Position numbers and translations under genes: made by a program. This document shows positions 29,217 to 35,744 of a stretch of DNA of 35,744 nucleotides, piece by piece. Below the pieces are notes generated by a model, which did no database searches, was not told where the DNA came from, and saw only the letters and a list, made by a program, of their open reading frames with translations. Source of the stretch: Aggregatilineales bacterium (GTDB lineage Bacteria > Chloroflexota > Anaerolineae > Aggregatilineales > Ch27). The stretch spans positions 1 through 35,744 of the forward strand of contig JARKOQ010000168.1 in NCBI GenBank assembly GCA_029976005.1. Reading direction: 5' to 3'. Each line of letters opens with the position of its first letter. Position 1 is the first letter of the stretch.

Positions 29217-31586
29217 ATGACTCTGCCGCCAGACGATAAAGGCAAGGATGATCTCAGCCAGTATCTGGGTGATGGGGTCGATCCCATCAAATGGCTGGAG
29301 AGCCTGGCCGCGCGCCAGGGCGCGAAACCTGAGGAATTTATGACGTCGGCAGACATGGACATCCCGGAACCGGATGCGGATGCCTTCGTCGACGAGCCGG
29401 GCTACGTGGACTACGATCCCTTTGGGTCGCCGGGCGTGTCTGCTGGCGACAGCAAGCCTGTCCCGGCCCAGCCGGCCGCCGCCCGGCCGGCTCAGCCGGC
29501 CGCCCGTCCGGTTGAACCCGCCCGGCCCGCCGCCCCGCCGCCGCCGGCTCAGCCGGAGCCTGTCCTGGCCGGCCCATCGGCGGAGATCGATCCGCTGGCC
29601 TGGCTGGAGAGCCTGGCGCGCCGCCAGGGGGCCAACCCTGAGGAGTTCGTGACCGAGGCCAATCTGGCGGTTCCGGAGGTGCCTCCCGATACCGTCATCG
29701 ACGAGCCGGGGTATACCCCGTATGACGCGGGCATGCCGCCCGCCCGTCCGGCGCGCGCCGCCGCCGAGCCGCCCAAGCCCGCGCCGGAGCCGGTCCGGCC
29801 CGCCGCCCGGATGGCGCCTGCCCCCGAACCCGGCGACCTGAGCACCGGAGAAGCGGCGGCCCTGCTGGGCCTCCGTCCGGAGGATTTGCGTCCGGCGGCC
29901 GCGCCAAAGCCGGCCGCGCCGCCCGTCCAGCCGCCCGCCGTCCATGCACCGGAGCCTGCGGCCGCTCTCGATCCCCTCAGCGGGGCGGTCGATCCGCTGG
30001 CCTGGCTGGAGAGCCTGGCGCGCCGCCAGGGGGCCAAGAGCGAGGAATTGATCACCGCCGCCAACCTGGACATCCCCGAAGCGGATGCCAACGCGGTGGT
30101 GGACGAGCCGGGCTATCACGACTATTCGCCCTTCGCCTCCGTCGGCGGGGAAGAGGAAGTCGTCCCGGCCGTGCCCGCCGCCCAGGCGCGCGTGCCTGCG
30201 GCTCCGGCCCCGGTGGAAGAGGCCGTGCCGTCGGGCGACGATACCCTGGCCTGGCTGGAAGGGCTGGCCGAGGAACAGGGCGCGCTGCCCCTGGAGGCGT
30301 TCGAGGCCGATCCCCTGGCCGGGCTGAGCGATACCGAGATCGAAGCCCTGGCCGCCGAGGGACGGCTCTCGCCGGAGCAGATGGAAGCCTGGCTGGGGCG
30401 TCAGGCCGAGAGCCTGGCGATGGCCCGCCTGGACGAAGAGGAAGCCTACGAAGAAGAACCCGCCCTGCCGGCCGAGCCGGGGGCGATCCCAAGCTGGCTA
30501 CAAGAGGCCGCCCCCGCCGCCGCGAGCGAACCGGGCGAGCTGCCCGACTGGCTGCTGGAGCAGGCCCCGGCCGAAGCCGAGGCGGAGTTGTTCGCGCCGG
30601 CCGCCGCGCAGCCGGTCGAAGCCGAGGCCCAGCCGTCCGTCCCCACCGGCGAGTATGCCGACTCGTGGGCCGCGGCGCTGGACGAGGAATACGTTACCCG
30701 CCAGTTGGGCGCGGATGAAGTGCCGGAATGGTACACCAGCGCACTCAACGACCCGGAGCGCCTGAAGGCGCTGGAGGGGGCCGCTCAACTGGCCGCCGCG
30801 TTGCCGGCCGAGCCTGCGGCTGCCGAGCCGGAACCCGAGCCGGAACTGGAGCAGGCCATGCCCGATTGGCTGCGCGGGGCTGCTCCGACCGGGATGCTGG
30901 GCCCGATCGGCGAGGAAGTGCCCGACTGGCTGACCGAGGAGATTCCCGCCGCCGAGCAGGAACAGCCGGCCGAGATCGACTGGCTGGCCGAACCGGCCGC
31001 CGAGGCCGAGGAACTCCTGGACGAGGAAGACGAGCTGGAGGGCGGGGAGATCCCCGACTGGCTGGCCGAGCCGTCCGCCGAAACGGCCGATCTGCCTGAC
31101 TGGCTGCTGGCTGCCGCGCCGGCCGCGCCCACGCCAGCCCCCGCGCCGGAGCCGGTGGCCCCGGCGAAACCGGTGGTTGCGGCACAACCGGCGCCTGCTC
31201 CGCAACCGGCGCCTGCCGCGCCGGCTGTTCCGGCCGCGCCGCGCGTCCGCGTCCGGCTGGCCCCGGCCACCCTGCCCGAAGCGCCCGCCGAGCCGGCCTT
31301 TGCCAGCTTCCGCCAGCGCCTGGTGGCCAACCCGCAGGATCACCCGACCCGCCTGGAGCTGGCCCGCACCCTGCAGACTCAGGCCCGGCTGGAGGACAGC
31401 CTGACCCAGTACGATGCCCTGGTCGCCTCCGACGCGCTGCTGCCCGAAGTCGAGCAGGACCTCAAGGCGCTCGTCCAGCAACAGGCCCCGCCGCAGGCGC
31501 TGCGCGTCCTGGGGGATGCCTGCCTGCGCCAGGGTCGCCTGCAGGAGGCCCTGGATACCTACCGCGCGGCTCTTGAACATCTCTAG
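29217..31586 (+). CDS. DPLAWLE-module / DWL-motif protein with C-terminal TPRs
   Basis: A 789-residue, acidic, Ala/Pro-rich protein. The N-terminal half carries three clear copies of a module. Each begins DP(L/I)(A/K)WLESLA-RQGA, continues EE(F/L)(V/I/M)T--A(N/D)---PE and closes with a V(V/I)DEPGY---Y-P segment. A fourth, divergent copy reads DTLAWLEGLAEEQGALPLEA. The middle part has PDWLLEQ, PDWLRGA, PDWLTEE, IDWLAEP, PDWLAEP and PDWLLAA motifs like those of the giant neighbour. The last 100 residues (FASFRQRLVANPQDHPTRLE, then LGDACLRQGRLQEALDTYRA) are TPR-like. No signal peptide, membrane helix or enzyme motif. It has its own promoter and ribosome binding site and ends in a terminator. It probably works with the giant protein, given the shared motifs; this is inference. 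Confidence 0.85.
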   Translation: MTLPPDDKGKDDLSQYLGDGVDPIKWLESLAARQGAKPEEFMTSADMDIPEPDADAFVDEPGYVDYDPFGSPGVSAGDSKPVPAQPAAARPAQPAARPVEPARPAAPPPPAQPEPVLAGPSAEIDPLAWLESLARRQGANPEEFVTEANLAVPEVPPDTVIDEPGYTPYDAGMPPARPARAAAEPPKPAPEPVRPAARMAPAPEPGDLSTGEAAALLGLRPEDLRPAAAPKPAAPPVQPPAVHAPEPAAALDPLSGAVDPLAWLESLARRQGAKSEELITAANLDIPEADANAVVDEPGYHDYSPFASVGGEEEVVPAVPAAQARVPAAPAPVEEAVPSGDDTLAWLEGLAEEQGALPLEAFEADPLAGLSDTEIEALAAEGRLSPEQMEAWLGRQAESLAMARLDEEEAYEEEPALPAEPGAIPSWLQEAAPAAASEPGELPDWLLEQAPAEAEAELFAPAAAQPVEAEAQPSVPTGEYADSWAAALDEEYVTRQLGADEVPEWYTSALNDPERLKALEGAAQLAAALPAEPAAAEPEPEPELEQAMPDWLRGAAPTGMLGPIGEEVPDWLTEEIPAAEQEQPAEIDWLAEPAAEAEELLDEEDELEGGEIPDWLAEPSAETADLPDWLLAAAPAAPTPAPAPEPVAPAKPVVAAQPAPAPQPAPAAPAVPAAPRVRVRLAPATLPEAPAEPAFASFRQRLVANPQDHPTRLELARTLQTQARLEDSLTQYDALVASDALLPEVEQDLKALVQQQAPPQALRVLGDACLRQGRLQEALDTYRAALEHL

Positions 31587-31620
31587 AGATCGCGGTACAG
31601 TCAACCCGACATCGCCATAT

Positions 31621-31647
31621 CAAACGGGCCTCGCAACGGCCCGTTTG
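31621..31647 (+). terminator. Hairpin terminator after the second DWL/TPR gene
   Basis: A perfect 10-bp stem, CAAACGGGCC (31621-31630) with its complement (31638-31647) and a loop of seven, followed by CCTTGTCTGT. The T content downstream is modest. Confidence 0.65.
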
Positions 31648-31692
31648 CCTTGTCTGTATCGAACACGCGAAGACGACTTTTGAGGAGCAAGC

Positions 31693-32142
31693 ATGGAACG
31701 CACACTGATCATCGTGAAGCCCGACGCCGTCCAGCGCGGCCTGATTGGGGAAATCATCCACCGCTTCGAGCGGCGCGGCCTGCGCATCATCGGCATGAAG
31801 TTCATCCAGATGAGCCGCGAGCTGGCCGAGAAGCACTACGGCGTGCACGTGGGCAAGCCCTTCTACGAGGGGCTGGTCAACTACATCATCTCCGGCCCGG
31901 TGGTGGTGATGGCCCTGGAAGGCACCAACGCGATCACCGCCGCCCGCAACACGATGGGCGCGACCAGGTGCAGCGATGCCGCCGCCGGGACGATCCGGGG
32001 CGACTTCGGCCTGGAGATCGGCCGCAACCTGGTTCACGGCTCGGACAGCGTCGAGAACGGCGTCAAGGAAGTCAGCTTCTTCTTCTCGGAAGACGAACTG
32101 GTGGCCTGGGGCCGCGACGTGGACGGCTGGATTTTCGAATAG
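31693..32142 (+). CDS. ndk: Nucleoside diphosphate kinase
   Basis: This enzyme transfers the gamma-phosphate from ATP to nucleoside diphosphates through a phosphohistidine, balancing NTP and dNTP pools in the cytoplasm. The 149-residue length is standard. The N-terminus MERTLIIVKPDAVQRGLIGE is canonical, and NLVHGSDSVENGVKEVSFFF holds the active-site His115. The base-binding and Kpn-loop regions (YIISGPVVVMALEG, ARNTMGAT) are intact. GAGGAG at 31682-31687 fixes the start. It is convergent with the TetR gene, and a hairpin between them serves both. Confidence 0.97.
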   Translation: MERTLIIVKPDAVQRGLIGEIIHRFERRGLRIIGMKFIQMSRELAEKHYGVHVGKPFYEGLVNYIISGPVVVMALEGTNAITAARNTMGATRCSDAAAGTIRGDFGLEIGRNLVHGSDSVENGVKEVSFFFSEDELVAWGRDVDGWIFE

Positions 32143-32157
32143 ATCACCCTCGCCGTG

Positions 32158-32194
32158 GGGACGACCGCGCTGTCCGCATCGCCCCGGTCGTCCC
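32158..32194. terminator. Bidirectional hairpin between ndk and tetR
   Basis: Perfect 10-bp arms, GGGACGACCG (32158-32167) and its complement (32185-32194), with a 17-nt loop. It lies between convergent genes and touches the TetR stop codon. It lacks a strong T-run, so factor-assisted or RNA-stabilising function is possible. Confidence 0.5.
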
Positions 32195-32844
32195 TACGAC
32201 TCTTCCCCCTTCGCGCGAATCCCGTCCATGATCAGGTCGAACAGCTTTTCGACAACCTGATCGGGTTTGGCCCAGGCCTCCTGGACGAACGGATCGCCCA
32301 GCGCCACCAGCATCCACAGGCCCAGAAACATGCCGACGAAGGCCCGCACCGCCAGCGGCACGTCCAGCGGCCGGATTTCGCCGTGCGCGATGCGGGCCTG
32401 GGCATGGCGCTCCAGCATGGCGATGGCGGGGGTAACCACGCTGGCGAAGTACGGCTCGCGCAGTTCCGGCCGGGCCAGCAGCTCCGGCAGGATCGCCGCC
32501 AGCGCGTCCATATCCTGAGACACGATCTGCAAGCGGTCGAGGAAGTGCTCGACGAAGAAGCGGCTCATATCCTGCTGCAACCCGGCTTCCATGATCTGCT
32601 CGCGCTGGTTGAGCATCGCCAGCGAGTTGATCAGGGCCAGCAAAAGGGCATCCTTGTTCTCGAAGTAGTTGTAGATCGTGCCCTCGGCCACATCCGCCGC
32701 CTCGGCGATGTCTTTGGTGGTGGCCCCGTGAAAGCCCTTTTCGGTGAAGACTTTTGCCGCCGCCTGGAGGATTTGCTCGCGGCGGGCGGCGATCCGCCGC
32801 TCCCGGCGAGTCGTGCCCGGCCCGCTGCCATCTGAATCGTCCAT
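32194..32844 (-). CDS. TetR/AcrR family transcriptional regulator
   Basis: A 216-residue repressor-type regulator. The N-terminal helix-turn-helix domain (about 17-63) reads ARREQILQAAAKVFTEKGFH then GATTKDIAEAADVAEGTIYN with YFENKDALLLALI, the classic TetR signature. The C-terminal helical domain (about 70-210) binds an unknown ligand. It is divergent from an MmpL-like transporter gene, and the gap contains a large palindrome with two operator-like sites (32911-32956) covering the predicted promoters of both genes. It therefore very probably represses itself and the transporter. AGGGGG upstream of the ATG serves as ribosome binding site. Confidence 0.93.
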   Translation of the reverse strand: MDDSDGSGPGTTRRERRIAARREQILQAAAKVFTEKGFHGATTKDIAEAADVAEGTIYNYFENKDALLLALINSLAMLNQREQIMEAGLQQDMSRFFVEHFLDRLQIVSQDMDALAAILPELLARPELREPYFASVVTPAIAMLERHAQARIAHGEIRPLDVPLAVRAFVGMFLGLWMLVALGDPFVQEAWAKPDQVVEKLFDLIMDGIRAKGEES

Positions 32845-32889
32845 CCCGTGCCCCCTGCGCGCGATCCCCCTAAAGGTTGGGGGGATAGG

Positions 32890-32918
32890 TTGACAATGCC
32901 TCGCACTGGTCAGAAAAT
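32890..32918 (+). promoter_or_regulatory. Promoter of the MmpL-like gene
   Basis: A perfect TTGACA (32890-32895) and GAAAAT (32913-32918) with a 17-bp spacer. The -10 overlaps the left operator half. Confidence 0.5.
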
Positions 32919-32956
32919 GAGTTTATACTCAATTTTGAGTGTACGCTCATTTTCTG
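32911..32956. promoter_or_regulatory. Two-site palindromic TetR operator
   Basis: The outer arms CAGAAAATGAG (32911-32921) and CTCATTTTCTG (32946-32956) are exact complements. Inside are two smaller palindromes: TGAGTTTATACTCA (32918-32931) and TGAGTGTACGCTCA (32936-32949), both TGAGT-N4-RCTCA-like. The 18-bp halves match at 15 positions when one is reversed and complemented. The left site contains a minus-strand TATAAA (32927-32922), a likely -10 for tetR. Confidence 0.85.
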
Positions 32957-32984
32957 AATTCCTGCTCACAGGGGGAATTGTACC

Positions 32985-35531
32985 ATGTTCCAGCGCTTAG
33001 GACAGTGGACTGCCCGTTACCGAATCCCGATCATCCTGGGCTGGATTGGCCTGGCGATCCTGCTGATGCTGACCGCGCCCGATCTGGCGTCCGTCTCCAG
33101 CACCGATCAGGCCGACTTCCTGCCGGCCAACGCACCCTTCAACCACGCTCAGGAACTCTACGAGGAAACCTTCCCCGCTCTGTTCGCTCCCAGCAACACG
33201 ATGGTGCTGATCGACGCGGGCGAGGGCGGCAGCGTGCGCGCGCCGGAGGCCCAGGCGTACATCGCCGGGCTGGCGGACTGGCTGCGCAGCGAGGATGCTC
33301 CGGCCAACGTCAGCGAGGTTTCCGCACCGACCGATGACCCGGAGCTGGCCGATCTGATGATCTCCCCGGATGGCCGGCTGGCGATCGTCAGCGCGGCGCT
33401 GGATACGCCGATGGACTCCGTCGCCACCACCGACGCCGTCGCGGCCGTCGATGCCTGGCTGGCGGCGCATCCCGCCGATGGACTGGCGACTTACCAGACC
33501 GGCGAAGGCGCGCTCAACGCCCAGGCGGAGGAATCGACCTTCACGACGATGGATCGCACCCTGCTGATCACGATCGCCCTGGTGATCGTGGCCCTGCTGG
33601 TCATCTACCGCTCGCCGGTCAGCCCGCTGATCCCGCTGGCCGCCGTGACGCTGGCCTTCCTGGTGACGATGGGCCTGGTGGCCGTGCTGGCCCAGTGGGG
33701 CGTGATCGCCGTGATCGCCCAGGTCAACGCCATGCTGGTCGTGATCATCTACGGGGCGGGCACGGACTACTGCCTGTTCCTGATCAGCCGCTTCCGGGAG
33801 GAGATGGCGGTCGATCATGCCGTCCGCCCGGCCACGGCGCGCACCGTCGGCCTGGTGGGGGAGACGATCTCCAGCAGCGCGGCCACGATTTTCGTGGGCT
33901 TCCTGTCGATGAGCTTCGCCGAGATCGGGGCGCTGCGCAGCGCCGGGCCGATGCTGGCGATCGCGATCGTCGTGATCCTGGCCGCCGGGCTGACGCTTGT
34001 CCCGGCGCTGCTGGCCCTGCTGGGCGACCGGGCCTTCTGGCCGGGCCGGGCCAGCCACCGCGCCTCCGGCCGCCTGTACGAGGTCACGTCCAAGCAGGTC
34101 AGCTCCCGGCCCCTGCTGACCATCCTGATTATTGTCGCGGTGATGGCTCCCTTCTCCGCCTTTGGCCTGACGCGGGAGCTGAACTACGATTTCGTCTCGC
34201 AGCTTCCGCCGGAAATCTCCTCCGTCAGGGGTTACTACCTGCTCCAGGAGCACATGGGCGGCGGGACGGTCTTTCCGCTGGCGGTGGTCATGACCGGGCA
34301 GACTCCGGCCACGCTGCCGGAGGACATGCGCTCGCTGGAAGTGGAACTGGCCGCGCTGGACGGCGTGGCGGACGTGCGCAGCCTCAACGCCCCGCTGGGC
34401 CAGGATCATCCCCGCTATACCGGCCTGTTGCGCGTGGACGGGCAGCTCCGCCTGCTGGCGAACCTGATCGGGGAGGGGGGCGGCACAGCCATCGACCCGG
34501 CCCAGATCAGCGCGGCCATCGGCGGGATGCAGTCCTATTTTGGCCTGCTGGCGGAACGCTTCCCGGCCCTGGCCGACGATCCCGACCTGGTGACGCTGCG
34601 CGCGATCGCGGACGGCGGCCTGCTGGCGCTGGCCCTGCGCCAGAACGATCTGGTCAGCGCGGCCAATGGCCTGGCGGACCGCTTCGCGGCGTTGGACGAC
34701 GCCACCCTGATGCCGCCCACCGGCGATGGGGAGCTGTTCGCGGCCCTGCGCCCGCTGGCCGAAAGTTATGTCACCCCGGACGGCACGGCCTACCGGCTGG
34801 ACGTGGTGCTGGCCGAGCCGTTGAGCAGCAGCGGCATGGGCCTGATCGCGGACATCCGGGCCGTGGCGGCGCGCCATGCCCAGGGCGGCGACGGCGTGGT
34901 GAGCGGCTTCTCGGCCATGATGGCCGACCTGCAAGAGTCGATGCAGCGCGACACGGCGCGCTCCTTCGCCCTGATCCTGGGCGGCATCTTCCTGGTGCTG
35001 CTGGTCATGCTGCGCAGCGTCGTGGCCCCGCTGTACCTGATCGGCACGGTGCTGCTCAGCTTCACCTGCACCCTGGGCCTCACCAGCCTGTTCTACGACG
35101 TGGCGCTGGGCGTTCCGCGCCTGTCCTACCTGCTGCCGTTGTTCATGTTCGTCTTCCTGGTCGCACTGGGGATCGACTACAGCATCTTCCTCTTCGGCCG
35201 GATCAAGGAGGAGGTCGGGCTGCACGGCATCCGCGAGGGCGTGCACGTGGCCGTGGCCGCCACCGGCGCGATCATCACTTCGGCGGGCGTGATCCTGGCC
35301 GGGACCTTCGCCGGGATGATGGCCGGGGAGATCGCCTTCCTCAGCCAGTTGGGTTTCGCGGTGTCGGTGGGCGTCCTGATCGATACCTTCGTGGTGCGCA
35401 CGATCCTGGACCCGGCCCTGGCCGCGCTGTTCGGCCGCTGGACGTGGTGGCCGGGCGGGGTGCCCAAAGCCAAGGCCCGCGCCGGGACGACGCCTATTGG
35501 CGTCACGACTGCACCCGAATCAACCGATTGA
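32985..35531 (+). CDS. MMPL/RND family transporter
   Basis: An 848-residue inner-membrane protein of the MmpL/YdfJ-like branch of the RND superfamily, which moves lipids or drugs using proton flux. It has a duplicated layout: a first helix (about 12-32), a large extracytoplasmic domain, a bundle of helices (about 185-375), a second extracytoplasmic domain and a second bundle (about 650-815). The signature segments NAMLVVIIYGAGTDYCLFLI and FVFLVALGIDYSIFLFGRIK contain the paired GAGTDY / LGIDYS motifs with Asp-Tyr residues thought to relay protons. GGGGG at 32971-32975 precedes the ATG. It is controlled with the divergent TetR gene. Likely substrates are hydrophobic drugs or membrane lipids, but this is not decidable. 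Confidence 0.93.
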   Translation: MFQRLGQWTARYRIPIILGWIGLAILLMLTAPDLASVSSTDQADFLPANAPFNHAQELYEETFPALFAPSNTMVLIDAGEGGSVRAPEAQAYIAGLADWLRSEDAPANVSEVSAPTDDPELADLMISPDGRLAIVSAALDTPMDSVATTDAVAAVDAWLAAHPADGLATYQTGEGALNAQAEESTFTTMDRTLLITIALVIVALLVIYRSPVSPLIPLAAVTLAFLVTMGLVAVLAQWGVIAVIAQVNAMLVVIIYGAGTDYCLFLISRFREEMAVDHAVRPATARTVGLVGETISSSAATIFVGFLSMSFAEIGALRSAGPMLAIAIVVILAAGLTLVPALLALLGDRAFWPGRASHRASGRLYEVTSKQVSSRPLLTILIIVAVMAPFSAFGLTRELNYDFVSQLPPEISSVRGYYLLQEHMGGGTVFPLAVVMTGQTPATLPEDMRSLEVELAALDGVADVRSLNAPLGQDHPRYTGLLRVDGQLRLLANLIGEGGGTAIDPAQISAAIGGMQSYFGLLAERFPALADDPDLVTLRAIADGGLLALALRQNDLVSAANGLADRFAALDDATLMPPTGDGELFAALRPLAESYVTPDGTAYRLDVVLAEPLSSSGMGLIADIRAVAARHAQGGDGVVSGFSAMMADLQESMQRDTARSFALILGGIFLVLLVMLRSVVAPLYLIGTVLLSFTCTLGLTSLFYDVALGVPRLSYLLPLFMFVFLVALGIDYSIFLFGRIKEEVGLHGIREGVHVAVAATGAIITSAGVILAGTFAGMMAGEIAFLSQLGFAVSVGVLIDTFVVRTILDPALAALFGRWTWWPGGVPKAKARAGTTPIGVTTAPESTD

Positions 35532-35551
35532 CGTTGCCTTCCCCCCAAAAC

Positions 35552-35591
35552 GCAAACAGGCGGTCCCACTCCCCCGGAGCCGCCTGTTTGC
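35552..35591. terminator. Long-stem hairpin after the MmpL-like gene
   Basis: A perfect 12-bp stem, GCAAACAGGCGG (35552-35563) with its complement (35580-35591) and a 16-nt loop, 20 bp after the stop. On the minus strand it is followed by GTTTTGG, and on the plus strand by no T-run. Bidirectional use is possible. Confidence 0.6.
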
Positions 35592-35598
35592 CGTTGGA

Positions 35599-35630
35599 GT
35601 CGACAGTTGACAGTGGACAGTTGACAGTCA
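35599..35630 (+). repeat. CAGTTGACAGT word repeat (copy 2)
   Basis: GTCGACAGTTGACAGTGGAC followed by AGTTGACAGTC, related to the words at 10812-10860. Confidence 0.6.
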
Positions 35631-35726
35631 AGGCGAGGCGAATACGCCTGGGGCCGCCGCAGGGGCGACCGGCGGCCGTCCGGCCGGATTATGGATCGGA
35701 ATCCTGGCGGTTCGGGTGGTTGTAGG

Positions 35727-35744
35727 GGCGTTCAACTGAACGCC
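35727..35744. repeat. Palindrome at the window edge
   Basis: GGCGTTCA and TGAACGCC separated by AC, preceded by TGTAGG. The symmetric continuation would lie outside the window, so this may be half of a larger foldback element. The rest of 35631-35726 shows no gene. Confidence 0.4.

Overview
The window is GC-rich DNA from what is most likely a member of the Chloroflexota, probably class Anaerolineae. That placement is an inference from the gene mix: a MoeA fused to a periplasmic-binding-like domain, soluble PAS histidine kinases, a TipAS-type MerR regulator, and very long acidic proteins that pair TPR domains with repeated Asp-Trp-Leu motifs. There are no rRNA or tRNA genes, no transposase and no CRISPR array. 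I had no database access, so all names rest on motifs and overall resemblance.

Layout. Positions 1-90 hold the start of a secreted or membrane protein on the minus strand. From 252 to 7573 there is a plus-strand cluster: moeA, two tandem PAS-PAS histidine kinases, a second moeA fused to a PBP-like domain, and a GNAT acetyltransferase. Next come an overlapping pair, an RluB/RsuA-type pseudouridine synthase and a PlsC-type acyltransferase (7783-9641). From 9669 to 19264 most genes are on the minus strand: a decayed alpha/beta hydrolase, an orphan ABC permease, a histidine phosphatase, a methyltransferase, an LLM flavin oxidoreductase, a Wzz-like protein, a TPR protein, an SPL-like radical SAM protein, a GNAT and signal peptidase I. 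A plus-strand MerR/TipAS regulator sits among them. From 19545 to 23206 the plus strand carries a small basic membrane protein, two paralogous ABC-2-like permeases and a histone-deacetylase-family enzyme.

From 23495 to 31586 lie two unusual adjacent genes. The first encodes 1830 residues, with TPRs followed by an intrinsically disordered-looking region carrying about 29 DWL motifs. The second encodes 789 residues, with repeated DPLAWLESLARRQGA modules, more DWL motifs and TPRs at the C-terminus. Their mirrored architecture suggests a scaffold pair with multivalent Trp motifs. Nucleoside diphosphate kinase follows, then a divergent TetR / MmpL-type RND transporter pair sharing a large palindromic operator.

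Regulation readable from the sequence includes a 19-bp-spaced MerR promoter with a dyad in the spacer, a perfect CGAAC-N4-GTTCG SOS-type box between the -35 and -10 of the SPL-like gene, and a two-site TetR operator.

The second unusual theme lies between about 7.5 and 23.4 kb. Almost every intergenic gap there contains degenerate short-word repeats of several families. They often begin at, or even supply, the stop codon of the neighbouring gene, and they often occur as oppositely oriented pairs. The 252-7019 cluster and the 23.5-35.5 kb block largely lack them; the latter uses ordinary hairpin terminators.
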